Shown here: in pieces, positions 45,192-52,919 of the stretch | How positions within the stretch are numbered: the stretch's first letter is position 1 | Layout: the number at the start of each line of letters is the position of its first letter | Assembly (NCBI GenBank): GCA_028694115.1 | Contig: JAQUUB010000016.1 | Coordinates: forward strand, 10,425 to 74,424 | Direction of reading: 5' to 3' | Source: Lachnospiraceae bacterium | GTDB lineage: Bacteria; Bacillota_A; Clostridia; Lachnospirales; Lachnospiraceae | DNA length: 64,000 nt | Notes under the pieces: model-generated | Told to the model about the DNA's origin: nothing | Database searches by the model: none | The model's input: only the letters and a program-made list of their open reading frames with translations | Program-made: the position numbers and the translations under genes

Positions 45192-45236
45192 ACCTCCAAG
45201 TGGTTTGTTGGCTAGACTGGCACTTGGGGGTTTTTC
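45192..45236 (+). terminator. Terminator of the amino-acid transporter operon
   Basis: ACCTCCAAGTG (45192-45202) pairs with CACTTGGGGGT (45221-45231, one G-T pair), and a T-run continues to 45235. Confidence 0.88.
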
Positions 45237-45315
45237 TTATTCTAAAGCAAGAAAAAGAAATAGAATAAATAGATTGCGTATGGTAATATGAAAAGATAAA
45301 AATGTTAGGATAGGT

Positions 45316-46371
45316 ATGATTATGGAACAACAAGAAAACAGACATAAAAGACGTGTTCGTTATCAGGGAACACATCCCAAAACATATCAGGAAAAATACA
45401 AAGAACATCAGCCAGAAAAATATGCGGATACCATTGTTAAGGTCATTCAAAAAGGAAGTACGCCTGCAGGAATGCATATTTCCATCTGTGTAAAAGAAAT
45501 TATAGAGTTTTTACAAATAAAACCTGGACAAAAGGGACTAGATGCAACATTAGGGTATGGTGGACATACCTTGGAAATGTTAAAGTGCCTTGATGGACAA
45601 GGCCATATTTACGGTCTGGATGTAGACCCTATTGAAATAGAAAAGACAAAAAAAAGATTAGAAGATTTGGGTTTTTGGGAAGAAATCATGACGGTGAAAC
45701 AGATTAATTTCGCCAACATTGATGAGGTAGCAAAAGAAGTAGGCCCCTTTGATTTTGTGCTGGCTGATTTAGGAGTTTCCTCGATGCAGATTGATAATCC
45801 AGATAGAGGATTTTCGTATAAAACAGAGGGACCACTTGATTTACGATTAAACCCAGAGAAGGGGATTTCGGCTGCAGAACGTTTAAGTAGTATTTCACAG
45901 GAAGAGTTGCGAGGGATGTTAGAAGAAAATTCAGATGAACCATATGCAGAAATAATTGCTAATGCAATTGTTTCTGAAATAAAGAGAGGAAATGCAATTG
46001 ATACCACATCAAAACTACGACAAATCATTAGTGATACCTTAGCTTTTCTTCCGAAAGACGAACAAAAAGAGACCATAAAAAAGACATGTCAGAGAACCTT
46101 TCAGGCATTAAGAATTGACGTGAATCATGAGTTTGAAGTTCTATATCAGTTTCTGGAAAAATTGCCAGATGTTCTTTCGAGTGGGGGCAGGGTTGCAATT
46201 CTCACGTTTCACTCCGGAGAAGATCGTCTTGTGAAGAAATCCTTTAAGCAATTATTAAAAGAAGGTGTTTACAGTGATATCGCCGGGGATGTGATTCGTC
46301 CATCGGCAGAAGAGTGCAATCGGAATAGCCGTGCACGCTCTACAAAAATGAGATGGGCGATCAAGGCTTAG
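45316..46371 (+). CDS. RsmH-like 16S rRNA (cytosine-N4) methyltransferase, paralogue type
   Basis: The 351-residue product has an extra basic N-terminus of about 50 residues (HKRRVRYQGTHPKTYQEKY), then the RsmH (MraW) fold. HISICVKEIIEFLQIKPGQ replaces the usual HxSVLLxE, and GLDATLGYGGHT, GLDVDPIEI, FVLADLGVSSMQIDNPDRGFSY and the closing RVAILTFHSGEDRLVK follow. RsmH methylates C1402 of 16S rRNA. Canonical rsmH lies in the mraZ-ftsL division cluster; this copy stands alone between a transporter operon and an aldo/keto reductase gene, so it is probably a second, diverged RsmH. Whether it targets the same base is unknown. Confidence 0.85.
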   Translation: MIMEQQENRHKRRVRYQGTHPKTYQEKYKEHQPEKYADTIVKVIQKGSTPAGMHISICVKEIIEFLQIKPGQKGLDATLGYGGHTLEMLKCLDGQGHIYGLDVDPIEIEKTKKRLEDLGFWEEIMTVKQINFANIDEVAKEVGPFDFVLADLGVSSMQIDNPDRGFSYKTEGPLDLRLNPEKGISAAERLSSISQEELRGMLEENSDEPYAEIIANAIVSEIKRGNAIDTTSKLRQIISDTLAFLPKDEQKETIKKTCQRTFQALRIDVNHEFEVLYQFLEKLPDVLSSGGRVAILTFHSGEDRLVKKSFKQLLKEGVYSDIAGDVIRPSAEECNRNSRARSTKMRWAIKA

Positions 46372-46398
46372 CAAAAAAGAAGAAGAGGTGAATCAATT

Positions 46399-47430
46399 AT
46401 GAAACAAATTATGTTAGGTAAAACAGGAATTCAAACAGTTCAGAATGGTTTTGGCGCATTGCCAATACAAAGAGACGATATGGAAACATCCATTCATTTA
46501 CTACGAAAAGCATATGAAGGTGGAATGACATTCTTTGATACGGCGAGAGCTTATTCAGATAGTGAAGAAAAAATAGGATATGCTTTTGAACCTCTTGGAA
46601 TAAGAGATAAAATTGTGATTACTTCAAAAACAATGGCGAATACTCCTGAAAAATTTTGGACTGACTTAGAAGAGTCTCTTCGCCTATTAAAGACAGAATA
46701 CATAGACATATATCAATTCCATTGTGCCAATCAATGTTATAAACCTGGTGATGGAACGGGTATGTATGAATGCATGTTAGAGGCAAAATCACAGGGTAAA
46801 ATAAGCCATATTGGTATTACCTGTCATAAAATTGGTGTTGCCGAGGAAAGCGTAAAATCCGGATTATATGAAACCATGCAATATCCCTTTAGCTATCTTT
46901 CAACAGAGCGTGAGATTGCACTTGTTAATTTATGCAAAGAAATGAATATGGGATTTATCGCCATGAAGGGCCTTGCTGGAGGTTTGATTAATAACTCGAA
47001 AGCAGCATTTTCTTTTATGTCTCAGTATGATAATGTTGTACCAATTTGGGGAATTCAAAAAGAGACAGAGCTTGATGAATGGCTCAGCTATATGCAAAAT
47101 CCAGTCGTTTATTCAGCAGAAATAAAAGAATTTATAGAGAAGGAAAAGAAAGAATTACAGGGTGAATTCTGTAGGGGATGCGGATATTGTATGCCATGTC
47201 CTTCGGGCATAATGATTAATCAATGTGCGAGAATTTCATTAATGCTAAGAAGAGCTCCATCAGATTATTGGCTTGGTGAAATCATGCAAGAAGAAATGAA
47301 AAAAATCGAAACATGCTTACACTGTGGGAAATGTAGTTCAAAATGTCCCTATGAGTTAAATACCCCAAAGCTTCTAGAGAAAAACTATGAAGATTATAAA
47401 AGGATTCTAGAAAACTCTACGGAGCGTTGA
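46399..47430 (+). CDS. Aldo/keto reductase with C-terminal 4Fe-4S domain
   Basis: The 343-residue product has an AKR barrel (GFGALPIQRDDMETSIHLL; FFDTARAYSDSEEKIGYAF with Asp and Tyr; VITSKTMANTP with Lys; YQFHCANQ with His, completing the tetrad). Two cysteine clusters at the C-terminus, CRGCGYCMPCPSGI and CLHCGKCSSKCPYEL, suggest one or two [4Fe-4S] centres. Such AKR-ferredoxin fusions are common in anaerobes and may couple carbonyl reduction to electron transfer. It starts 27 bases after the rsmH-like gene with AAGAGGTG. The substrate is unknown. Confidence 0.9.
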   Translation: MKQIMLGKTGIQTVQNGFGALPIQRDDMETSIHLLRKAYEGGMTFFDTARAYSDSEEKIGYAFEPLGIRDKIVITSKTMANTPEKFWTDLEESLRLLKTEYIDIYQFHCANQCYKPGDGTGMYECMLEAKSQGKISHIGITCHKIGVAEESVKSGLYETMQYPFSYLSTEREIALVNLCKEMNMGFIAMKGLAGGLINNSKAAFSFMSQYDNVVPIWGIQKETELDEWLSYMQNPVVYSAEIKEFIEKEKKELQGEFCRGCGYCMPCPSGIMINQCARISLMLRRAPSDYWLGEIMQEEMKKIETCLHCGKCSSKCPYELNTPKLLEKNYEDYKRILENSTER

Positions 47431-47478
47431 TTGTAATAATAACCGTCGGCAGTTATGATTTAGTTGGAGGTGAATTCC

Positions 47479-48066
47479 ATGGATTATGAAAAAGTTGGAA
47501 GATTGATATTCTCATTAAGAAAAGAAAAGGGTGTTACGCAGAAACAACTTGCGGATGCAATGAATATCAGTGATAAAACAATATCAAAATGGGAGAGAGG
47601 CCAGGGGTGTCCAGATGTATCTCTGCTTCACGAATTATCCAATGCACTAAATGTAAACATTGAAAAAATTCTGGCAGGAGATTTAGAAGAAAACCAGACC
47701 GACGGAGGAAATATGAAGAAAGTAAAGTTTTATGTTTGTAAGACCTGCGGCAATATTATGACTGCAACAAATGATGCAGAAATATCCTGTTGTGGGCGAA
47801 AACTCGAGGCGCTTGTTGCAAAGCCCTGTGATCAAGAACATCAGTTGAAGCTAGAAACGATTGAGGATGAGTATTATATTACATTCCCTCATGAGATGAA
47901 AAAGACACATTATCTTAATTTCATTGCTTATGTAACCTGTGATAAAATACTTTTTGTAAAATTATATCCAGAACAGAGTGGGGAATTGCGTATGCCTAAA
48001 TTACATGGTGGAAAATTCTATGTGGGGTGTAATCAAGATGGATTGTGGGTGATGAATTGTGGGTAA
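47479..48066 (+). CDS. XRE-type HTH regulator fused to a desulfoferrodoxin-like domain
   Basis: The 195-residue product starts at ATG 47479 with GGAGGTG upstream. Residues 1-65 are a Cro/CI HTH (FSLRKEKGVTQKQLADAMNI, then SDKTISKWERGQGCPDVS). From about 80 a rubredoxin-like iron knuckle (YVCKTCGNIM and SCCGRKLEAL, four Cys) leads into a superoxide-reductase-like domain (FPHEMKKTHYLNFIAYVT; GCNQDGLWVMNC). The catalytic SOR site normally uses four His and one Cys; here HEMKKTH and the Cys remain, but the usual His of CNxHGLW is Asp. A redox- or iron-sensing regulator is a reasonable inference. It is convergent with the TetR gene. Confidence 0.88.
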   Translation: MDYEKVGRLIFSLRKEKGVTQKQLADAMNISDKTISKWERGQGCPDVSLLHELSNALNVNIEKILAGDLEENQTDGGNMKKVKFYVCKTCGNIMTATNDAEISCCGRKLEALVAKPCDQEHQLKLETIEDEYYITFPHEMKKTHYLNFIAYVTCDKILFVKLYPEQSGELRMPKLHGGKFYVGCNQDGLWVMNCG

Positions 48067-48072
48067 TGAGCG

Positions 48073-48654
48073 TCACTTAGTAGAAAGCAGTTCTTGCTTA
48101 ACCCCATTTGCCGTAAGCGAAATTAATAATGCAATTAAATCTTTACGGTCAATGGTTTTACCATTTTCATACCAAAGAGAAATAACAGAAAAAACAGCTG
48201 CATTCTGATATTCTAAAATATAGGGAAGAAGAGCCCCATTCTTATTTGTTGAAGCCAGTGTTTTTGTTACAGTAGGCAGAAGAAAATTCAATATTTTACG
48301 ACGAAATCCGGGATCACCATTTGGTCCAAGGAGAGTTGGAAAATAATCATCGTTGCGTTCGAATAGTGTAATAATACTAGAAATAATTACTTCATCTGGA
48401 GTGGAAGAAATCAAATTATTTAATATGAGTGTTTGAAATTCAACAGGTGAAATGAGAGAGCATTCTAATGTATGTAATACATCATGAATATCCTCAAAAT
48501 TCGCATAGAAAGTTGAGCGATTGTATCCTGTAATTTTACAAATATTTGTAACGGTTACATTGGATAATCCCTTTGACTTATAAAGATGCCAAAAAGTATT
48601 TACAATATTTTGTTTCGCAACGGAATGCGTAAAATCAGTATTATTTTTTAACAT
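48073..48654 (-). CDS. TetR/AcrR-family regulator
   Basis: The 193-residue product has an N-terminal TetR HTH: VAKQNIVNTFWHLYKSKGLS, VTVTNICKITGYNRSTFYANF with the NRSTFYxxF recognition helix, then an all-helical ligand domain. The start at 48654 is chosen because GGAGGC lies 4-9 bases upstream; the longer frame to 48702 lacks an RBS. It ends 6 bases before the HTH-desulfoferrodoxin stop and is divergent from the YdhR-like/glycosyltransferase pair, which is the likeliest target. The ligand is unknown. Confidence 0.88.
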   Translation of the reverse strand: MLKNNTDFTHSVAKQNIVNTFWHLYKSKGLSNVTVTNICKITGYNRSTFYANFEDIHDVLHTLECSLISPVEFQTLILNNLISSTPDEVIISSIITLFERNDDYFPTLLGPNGDPGFRRKILNFLLPTVTKTLASTNKNGALLPYILEYQNAAVFSVISLWYENGKTIDRKDLIALLISLTANGVKQELLSTK

Positions 48655-48771
48655 AATGCCTCCAATTTCAATAATTATAGCGAATGAACCAACAAAAGAC
48701 AAGATTTGTTGGTTTTCTTTATTATGTGAAAATGTTTAACTGTAATAAAAGAGTAGAAAGGTCTGGTGGGT

Positions 48772-48840
48772 AAAGGTTAAATAAAAAGTATATTTAACTA
48801 ATGATTTGAGTGCATGCTTAAGCATCAGATGGGTATAAAG
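48772..48840 (+). repeat. Dispersed 69-bp leader element, family B, copy 1
   Basis: It is similar along its length to 56425-56493. It contains hairpin GTTAAATA/TATTTAAC (48776-48783/48791-48798), ATGATTTGAG, a second hairpin ATGCTTAAGCAT and a Shine-Dalgarno-like GATGGG, and ends on the base before the ATG at 48841. The stem differs from copy 2 by a compensatory A-T for G-C exchange. Confidence 0.7.
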
Positions 48841-49236
48841 ATGAAAATATATTTTGATAAATCTAAGGTTGGAAAAAATCTTGAAGTGGAATATAATATT
48901 CCAGAAGAATTTAAAGTTTTTAGATATGCTTATAAAGAAAATGCAGAATCAGCAAAGGCGCTCTTTATCGTTCGATTTCAATTGAAACATATGGATGGTA
49001 ATAAAAATATTCGATTTTCAAAAATCCCAATGAGGGCATTGTTTCATTTTAAAGGCTTTCTATCAAAGTATTGGTTGCTAGATAAAAAGACAAATACTTG
49101 TATGGGTGTATATCGATGGGCAACAATTGAAGATGCAGAGAACTATTCAAAATCAATCGCAATGAAATTTATGAAGAGGCGTTCTGTTGAAGGTAGCGTT
49201 TCCTATCGTATTCAAGAGATTAGGAGGGAGCTATGA
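48841..49236 (+). CDS. YdhR/ABM-like ferredoxin-fold protein
   Basis: The 131-residue product starts with MKIYFDKSKVGKNLEVEYNI and later has FKGFLSKYWLLDKKTNTCMGVYRWATIEDAENYSKS. This resembles the YdhR putative monooxygenase family, in which a GL-x-K-x-W strand is followed by GG(I/V)Y-x-(W/F) and a helix. Members are small dimeric alpha+beta proteins, a few of them quinol or polyketide monooxygenases; activity here is unproven. The start at 48841 follows a family B element, and the stop overlaps the glycosyltransferase start as ATGA. Confidence 0.65.
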   Translation: MKIYFDKSKVGKNLEVEYNIPEEFKVFRYAYKENAESAKALFIVRFQLKHMDGNKNIRFSKIPMRALFHFKGFLSKYWLLDKKTNTCMGVYRWATIEDAENYSKSIAMKFMKRRSVEGSVSYRIQEIRREL

Positions 49237-50399
49237 AGATATTAATGGTGCCTCTCAGCGCTATGGCTGATACAGCAGGATCGTTTCAACGCGTAAATGC
49301 AATTACGGAAACGCTGTTAAAAAACAATATCGAGGTCGCATTATGTGCTGGACGGGATATGAATTATAAGAATCCTTTTCATGTAAAAAATTTTGAATTA
49401 CCAGTACCAAGTCCTCTAGGATTACCTAAATGGATCGGAAAGAATATGCTTCGATTTGCTTCAAAATCAGGGATTGCAGCTCATAAAACAATTAGGAGCT
49501 TTGATGAAGTATTATTTTTGACAGGAGCAATCTCAAAGCGATACTTTACGGAACAAGTCAACATAATTAGAAATGCAGTCCGAGAATACCAACCGGATTA
49601 TGTGTATTCGGAATTCAATATCGCAGCAATTGTAGCTGCGAAAATGGAGGGAGTACCTTGCCTGGCAGATTACAGTTATCCTGTTCAACATGAATATGCA
49701 CATAATAAAAAATATGCGAAGGACGTCAATGCTTTTTTACTGCAAAATAATTTACAACAAGTAGAGAGTGTCTTACAATTATTTGATTGGGCGGATCAGT
49801 TGATTGTCCCAAGTCACAAACAACTAGAACCAATACAAAAGGATCATCTTATTTATACAGGGCCATTTAGAAAGAAGAAAATTATAAATTCATCGGAGAA
49901 TAGAAATAAAATTCTGGCATATATGGGGAATGAATGTATCTCATCGTCAAAGCTTCAGAAGGTAATGACAGAATGTACAAAACACATTGAAAAAGAATTC
50001 TATATTGCAATGCCAGGAAGCATCCCTATGGAGCAAAATAATCTGCATATTGGACCATGGTTTGATTTCGAAGGAATGATGGAAGAAGCATTTGTGTACA
50101 TTCATCATGGAGGCCAGAATAGCTGTATGACTGCATTAATGGCAGGCACTCCGCAAATTATCTGTTCTGGGGAGATGTTTGAACGAAAATATAATGCAGA
50201 GAGTATGTGTAAAATTGGTGCAGGAATTCTGCTGGAACAAAGAGAGTTTACGGCGAAAAGAATAGTAGAATGTGTCAGTGAAATTGAAAAGAATCAGTCA
50301 TATAGGGAAAATGCGAGGAGAATAGGAGTCGAACTACAGAGCCTGGGTGGTGCGGAGCAGATTGTAAAGTACATGAAAAGGAAGAAAATTCATAACTGA
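49233..50399 (+). CDS. UGT/MGT-like glycosyltransferase (GT-B fold)
   Basis: The 388-residue product has an N-terminal GT-B domain beginning MKILMVPLSAMADTAGSFQR and a C-terminal donor-binding domain with IGPWFDFEGMMEEAFVYIHHGGQNSCMTALMAGTPQIICSGEMFERKYNAESM. HHGGxxS-x4-L-x-G-x-P is the UDP-sugar signature of GT1/MurG-like enzymes. Natural-product, lipid or drug glycosylation is possible; the acceptor is unknown. It overlaps the YdhR-like gene by 4 bases and faces a divergent TetR gene, a layout common in detoxification or metabolite modification cassettes. Confidence 0.85.
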   Translation: MKILMVPLSAMADTAGSFQRVNAITETLLKNNIEVALCAGRDMNYKNPFHVKNFELPVPSPLGLPKWIGKNMLRFASKSGIAAHKTIRSFDEVLFLTGAISKRYFTEQVNIIRNAVREYQPDYVYSEFNIAAIVAAKMEGVPCLADYSYPVQHEYAHNKKYAKDVNAFLLQNNLQQVESVLQLFDWADQLIVPSHKQLEPIQKDHLIYTGPFRKKKIINSSENRNKILAYMGNECISSSKLQKVMTECTKHIEKEFYIAMPGSIPMEQNNLHIGPWFDFEGMMEEAFVYIHHGGQNSCMTALMAGTPQIICSGEMFERKYNAESMCKIGAGILLEQREFTAKRIVECVSEIEKNQSYRENARRIGVELQSLGGAEQIVKYMKRKKIHN

Positions 50400-50424
50400 G
50401 AACCGTCCCCGCTTCAAAAAACTC

Positions 50425-50453
50425 TTGCAATTTCTAAAATAATCAGATATAAT
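50425..50453 (+). promoter_or_regulatory. amtB promoter
   Basis: TTGCAA (50425-50430) and TATAAT (50448-50453) are separated by 17 bp. The predicted start near 50460 lies upstream of a strong hairpin, giving a leader of about 120 nt. Confidence 0.7.
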
Positions 50454-50494
50454 TTTCCCGTCGAAAAATAATAAAAAAGTATAACAAATAAGAC

Positions 50495-50540
50495 AAAGAT
50501 GTCAATGAATGCGAAAGCATTCATTGACATCTTTTTTATT
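50495..50540 (+). terminator. Intrinsic terminator in the amtB leader (candidate attenuator)
   Basis: An 18-bp perfect stem (50495-50512 with 50517-50534) is capped by a GAAA tetraloop and runs into a T-rich tail. It can end upstream glycosyltransferase transcripts. It also lies downstream of a good promoter and upstream of the amtB RBS (AAGGAG), so amtB transcripts must pass it. Confidence 0.85.
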
Positions 50541-50578
50541 TTTAGTGTCTTGTTTCATTTCAAAGGAGAAGTAAGTAT

Positions 50579-51832
50579 ATGAATACAAGTATTAACTCAG
50601 GGGATATTGCGTTTATGCTCATTGCATCAGCAATGGTACTTTTTATGACTCCAGGATTGGCTTTCTTTTATGGCGGGCTGGAAAGAAGAAAAAATGTTCT
50701 TAATACCATTATGTCCTCATTTTTCATAATGGGTTTGGCATCTGTAATGTGGGTATTGTTTGGTTATAGCCTCAGCTTTAGCGGTAATATAGGTGGAATC
50801 GTCGGTGACTTGAAGTGGTTTGGCATGAATGGCGTTGGAATTGAACCAGGACCTTATGCAGCAAGCATTCCACATCTTCTATTTGCAATGTTCCAGATGA
50901 TGTTTGCAATTATTACTCCAGCACTGATTACTGGTTCGGTTGCAGGAAGAATGAATTTCAAAGCATTGTTGATTTTTGTTCCCTTATGGTCTTTGATTGT
51001 TTACTATCCTCTGGCTCATATGGTTTGGGGAGAAGGTGGATTTTTAGGACCCATCTTAGGAAGTGTAGACTTTGCTGGTGGAAATGTTGTTCATATCAGT
51101 AGTGGTATCAGTGGCTTGGTTTTGTCAATTATGATTGGTACCAGACATGGATATCAGAGGGTGTCCTATCGAATTCATAATATTCCATTTGTTATTCTCG
51201 GAGCAGCCATTCTTTGGTTTGGGTGGTTTGGATTCAATGGCGGTAGCGCATTAGCAGCAAATGGACTTGCGGTTCAGGCTTTTATGAATACGAATACTTC
51301 TGCAGCATTTGCTATGCTTTCCTGGGTAGTCATTGACCTCGTAAAGCAGGGAAAGCCAACACTTGTGGGTGCGGCAACCGGAGCGGTACTTGGTCTGGTA
51401 GCTATTACACCAGGATCTGGTTTTGTTCCTTTATGGGCGGCAATGATTATTGGTACTTGCGTTAGCCCTATTAGTTATTTTGCTATGTCGGTGATTAAGA
51501 ATCGTTTTGGATATGATGACGCGCTGGATGCTTTTGGCTGTCACGGCGTGGGCGGAATCTGGGGTGGACTGGCTACTGGGTTGTTTACACAAAAATCAAT
51601 GAATAGTGTTGCAAGATGGGATGGACTTGTTTTTGGTGATTATCACTTATTAGCTGCACAGGCAATTTGTATTGTAATCACAATTGCAATTGCAATTGTT
51701 GGAACCATGATTTGTGCAAAACTAGTGACAGTGTTTGTTCCACTTCGAGTTTCAGAAGAAGATGAAAAAATTGGTCTGGATATTTCACAGCATGGAGAAA
51801 ATGCATATCCAGCCTTCAACGGTCTCGATTAG
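50579..51832 (+). CDS. amtB: Ammonium transporter
   Basis: The 417-residue membrane protein has about 11 helices. The family signature is seen in FMTPGLAFFYGGLERRKNVLN, then PHLLFAMFQMMFAIITPALITGS with the Phe gate, LIVYYPLAHMVWG, GGNVVHISSGISGLVLS with the first pore His, and DALDAFGCHGVGGIWGGLATGLF with the second. Amt channels import ammonium/ammonia. glnK follows 33 bases downstream, the usual pairing. The leader contains a terminator-like hairpin that could regulate expression with nitrogen status. Confidence 0.97.
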   Translation: MNTSINSGDIAFMLIASAMVLFMTPGLAFFYGGLERRKNVLNTIMSSFFIMGLASVMWVLFGYSLSFSGNIGGIVGDLKWFGMNGVGIEPGPYAASIPHLLFAMFQMMFAIITPALITGSVAGRMNFKALLIFVPLWSLIVYYPLAHMVWGEGGFLGPILGSVDFAGGNVVHISSGISGLVLSIMIGTRHGYQRVSYRIHNIPFVILGAAILWFGWFGFNGGSALAANGLAVQAFMNTNTSAAFAMLSWVVIDLVKQGKPTLVGAATGAVLGLVAITPGSGFVPLWAAMIIGTCVSPISYFAMSVIKNRFGYDDALDAFGCHGVGGIWGGLATGLFTQKSMNSVARWDGLVFGDYHLLAAQAICIVITIAIAIVGTMICAKLVTVFVPLRVSEEDEKIGLDISQHGENAYPAFNGLD

Positions 51833-51865
51833 TCAATCGTCAAATGGATGGAAAGGATGTAAAAC

Positions 51866-52210
51866 ATGATTAAAGTTGAAGCAATTGTAAGAGAAGAGAA
51901 TTACGAAGACGTAAAGGCTGCATTAAACCAAATTGATGTATACGGTATTACAGTATCTCAGGTTATGGGATGTGGTCTTCAAAAGGGATATGTGGATATT
52001 GTAAGCGGGTCAGAGGTCGATGTGAATATGTTGCCAAAGATAAAATTCGAAGTGGTTGTTCCTAATAAGGAATGGGCGGATAAAACAGCTGATGTCATCA
52101 AGGAAGCAGCCTTTAGCGGAAGCCAGGGAGATGGAAAAATATTTATGTGTGAAATCATGGATGCAATTCGTATTCGTACCGATGAGCATGGTGAAAATGC
52201 ATTAGTATAA
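51866..52210 (+). CDS. glnK: PII nitrogen regulatory protein, GlnK-type
   Basis: The 114-residue trimeric signal protein has MIKVEAIVREENYEDVKAAL, GITVSQVMGCGLQKGYVDI with the T-loop Gln (position 39 in PII numbering), and the C-terminal DGKIFMCEIMDAIRIRTDEHGENAL. It would bind ATP/ADP and 2-oxoglutarate and plug the AmtB channel. The T-loop residue usually uridylylated (Tyr51) aligns with Val, so control by uridylylation is not expected. It is co-transcribed with amtB and followed by a terminator. Confidence 0.96.
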   Translation: MIKVEAIVREENYEDVKAALNQIDVYGITVSQVMGCGLQKGYVDIVSGSEVDVNMLPKIKFEVVVPNKEWADKTADVIKEAAFSGSQGDGKIFMCEIMDAIRIRTDEHGENALV

Positions 52211-52241
52211 ATACAGAAAGAATAAAGAATATGGAATCATA

Positions 52242-52287
52242 AGCCCAACGGGCCTTTTGTAATAGAAGGCTTTCGTTGGGCTTTTTA
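52242..52287 (+). terminator. Terminator of amtB-glnK
   Basis: AGCCCAACG (52242-52250) pairs with CGTTGGGCT (52274-52282); an inner GCCTT/AAGGC stem continues it, and a T-run follows. Confidence 0.9.
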
Positions 52288-52298
52288 TATACTTTATA

Positions 52299-52346
52299 TT
52301 GACAATCTAAATTCATATAAGTAATATATATCGTAACGATATATAT
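52299..52346 (+). promoter_or_regulatory. padR promoter with palindromic operator
   Basis: TTGACA (52299-52304) and TAATAT (52322-52327) are 17 bp apart. An inverted repeat with 11-bp arms (52324-52334 and 52336-52346, core ATATCGT-A-ACGATAT) overlaps the -10 and start site. It is the likely operator for autoregulation by the adjacent PadR protein. Confidence 0.75.
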
Positions 52347-52361
52347 AAAGGAAGGGGTTCA

Positions 52362-52919
52362 ATGTTAGAATTTATTATTTTAGGTACGTTATATACAAAT
52401 TCTTTAACAGGATATGATATTAGAAAATGGATGGAAGAAGGGATCGGAATGTTTTACCGAGCGAGTTACGGAAGTATCTATCCTCTCCTTGGAAAATTAT
52501 CAGAAAAAGGATATGTAATTTGCACGGATGAAGTACAAGGAAAGAGAATGAAACGAAAGTATCGCATTACAGAATGTGGGAAAGAAGTATTTATGAACTG
52601 GCTTAATGAGGATACTGATTGTGGCAATTCTATGGAGTCATTTATGGCAAAAGTATTTTTCTTTGACTTATTACCACGTGACCTTGCTTATAAAAAAATA
52701 AAGGAGTATGAAGAAAGATTACTGGACTATCAAATAAGTCTTATTGAGAAAAAGAAAAAATATGAAGCATTGGAAAATAAAGAATCCTATTACTTTAAAA
52801 TATCCACCTTGTATTTTGGAATATGTAAAATCCAGAGTATTATTATGTGGTGCGAAACAGTGAAACAAGGAAATAATTTAGAAAAATTAATAGTACCAAT
52901 GAAGGGGGAGATTCAGTAA
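52362..52919 (+). CDS. PadR-family transcriptional regulator
   Basis: The 185-residue product opens with the PadR winged helix (LEFIILGTLYTNSLTGYDIRKWM, FYRASYGSIYPLLGKLSEKGYV, KRKYRITECGKEVF). A C-terminal coiled-coil of the Vir_act_alpha_C type (about residues 95-185) follows, as in the PadR-s1 group. AGGAAGGGG precedes ATG. It probably represses its own promoter through the palindrome just upstream. Its stop overlaps the next start (TAATG), so the hydrolase gene is co-expressed and may act on the inducing compound. Confidence 0.92.
   Translation: MLEFIILGTLYTNSLTGYDIRKWMEEGIGMFYRASYGSIYPLLGKLSEKGYVICTDEVQGKRMKRKYRITECGKEVFMNWLNEDTDCGNSMESFMAKVFFFDLLPRDLAYKKIKEYEERLLDYQISLIEKKKKYEALENKESYYFKISTLYFGICKIQSIIMWCETVKQGNNLEKLIVPMKGEIQ

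Noticed and set aside
45136..45477. Minus-strand frame opposite the transporter terminator and the rsmH-like start
   Set aside because: It covers a clear terminator and the 5' end of a well-supported gene, and the translation is Phe/His-rich shadow sequence.
50454..50500. Full ANTAR dual-hairpin target in the amtB leader
   Set aside because: Only one weak 3-bp hairpin with a suitable hexaloop is visible and the required upstream hairpin is absent.
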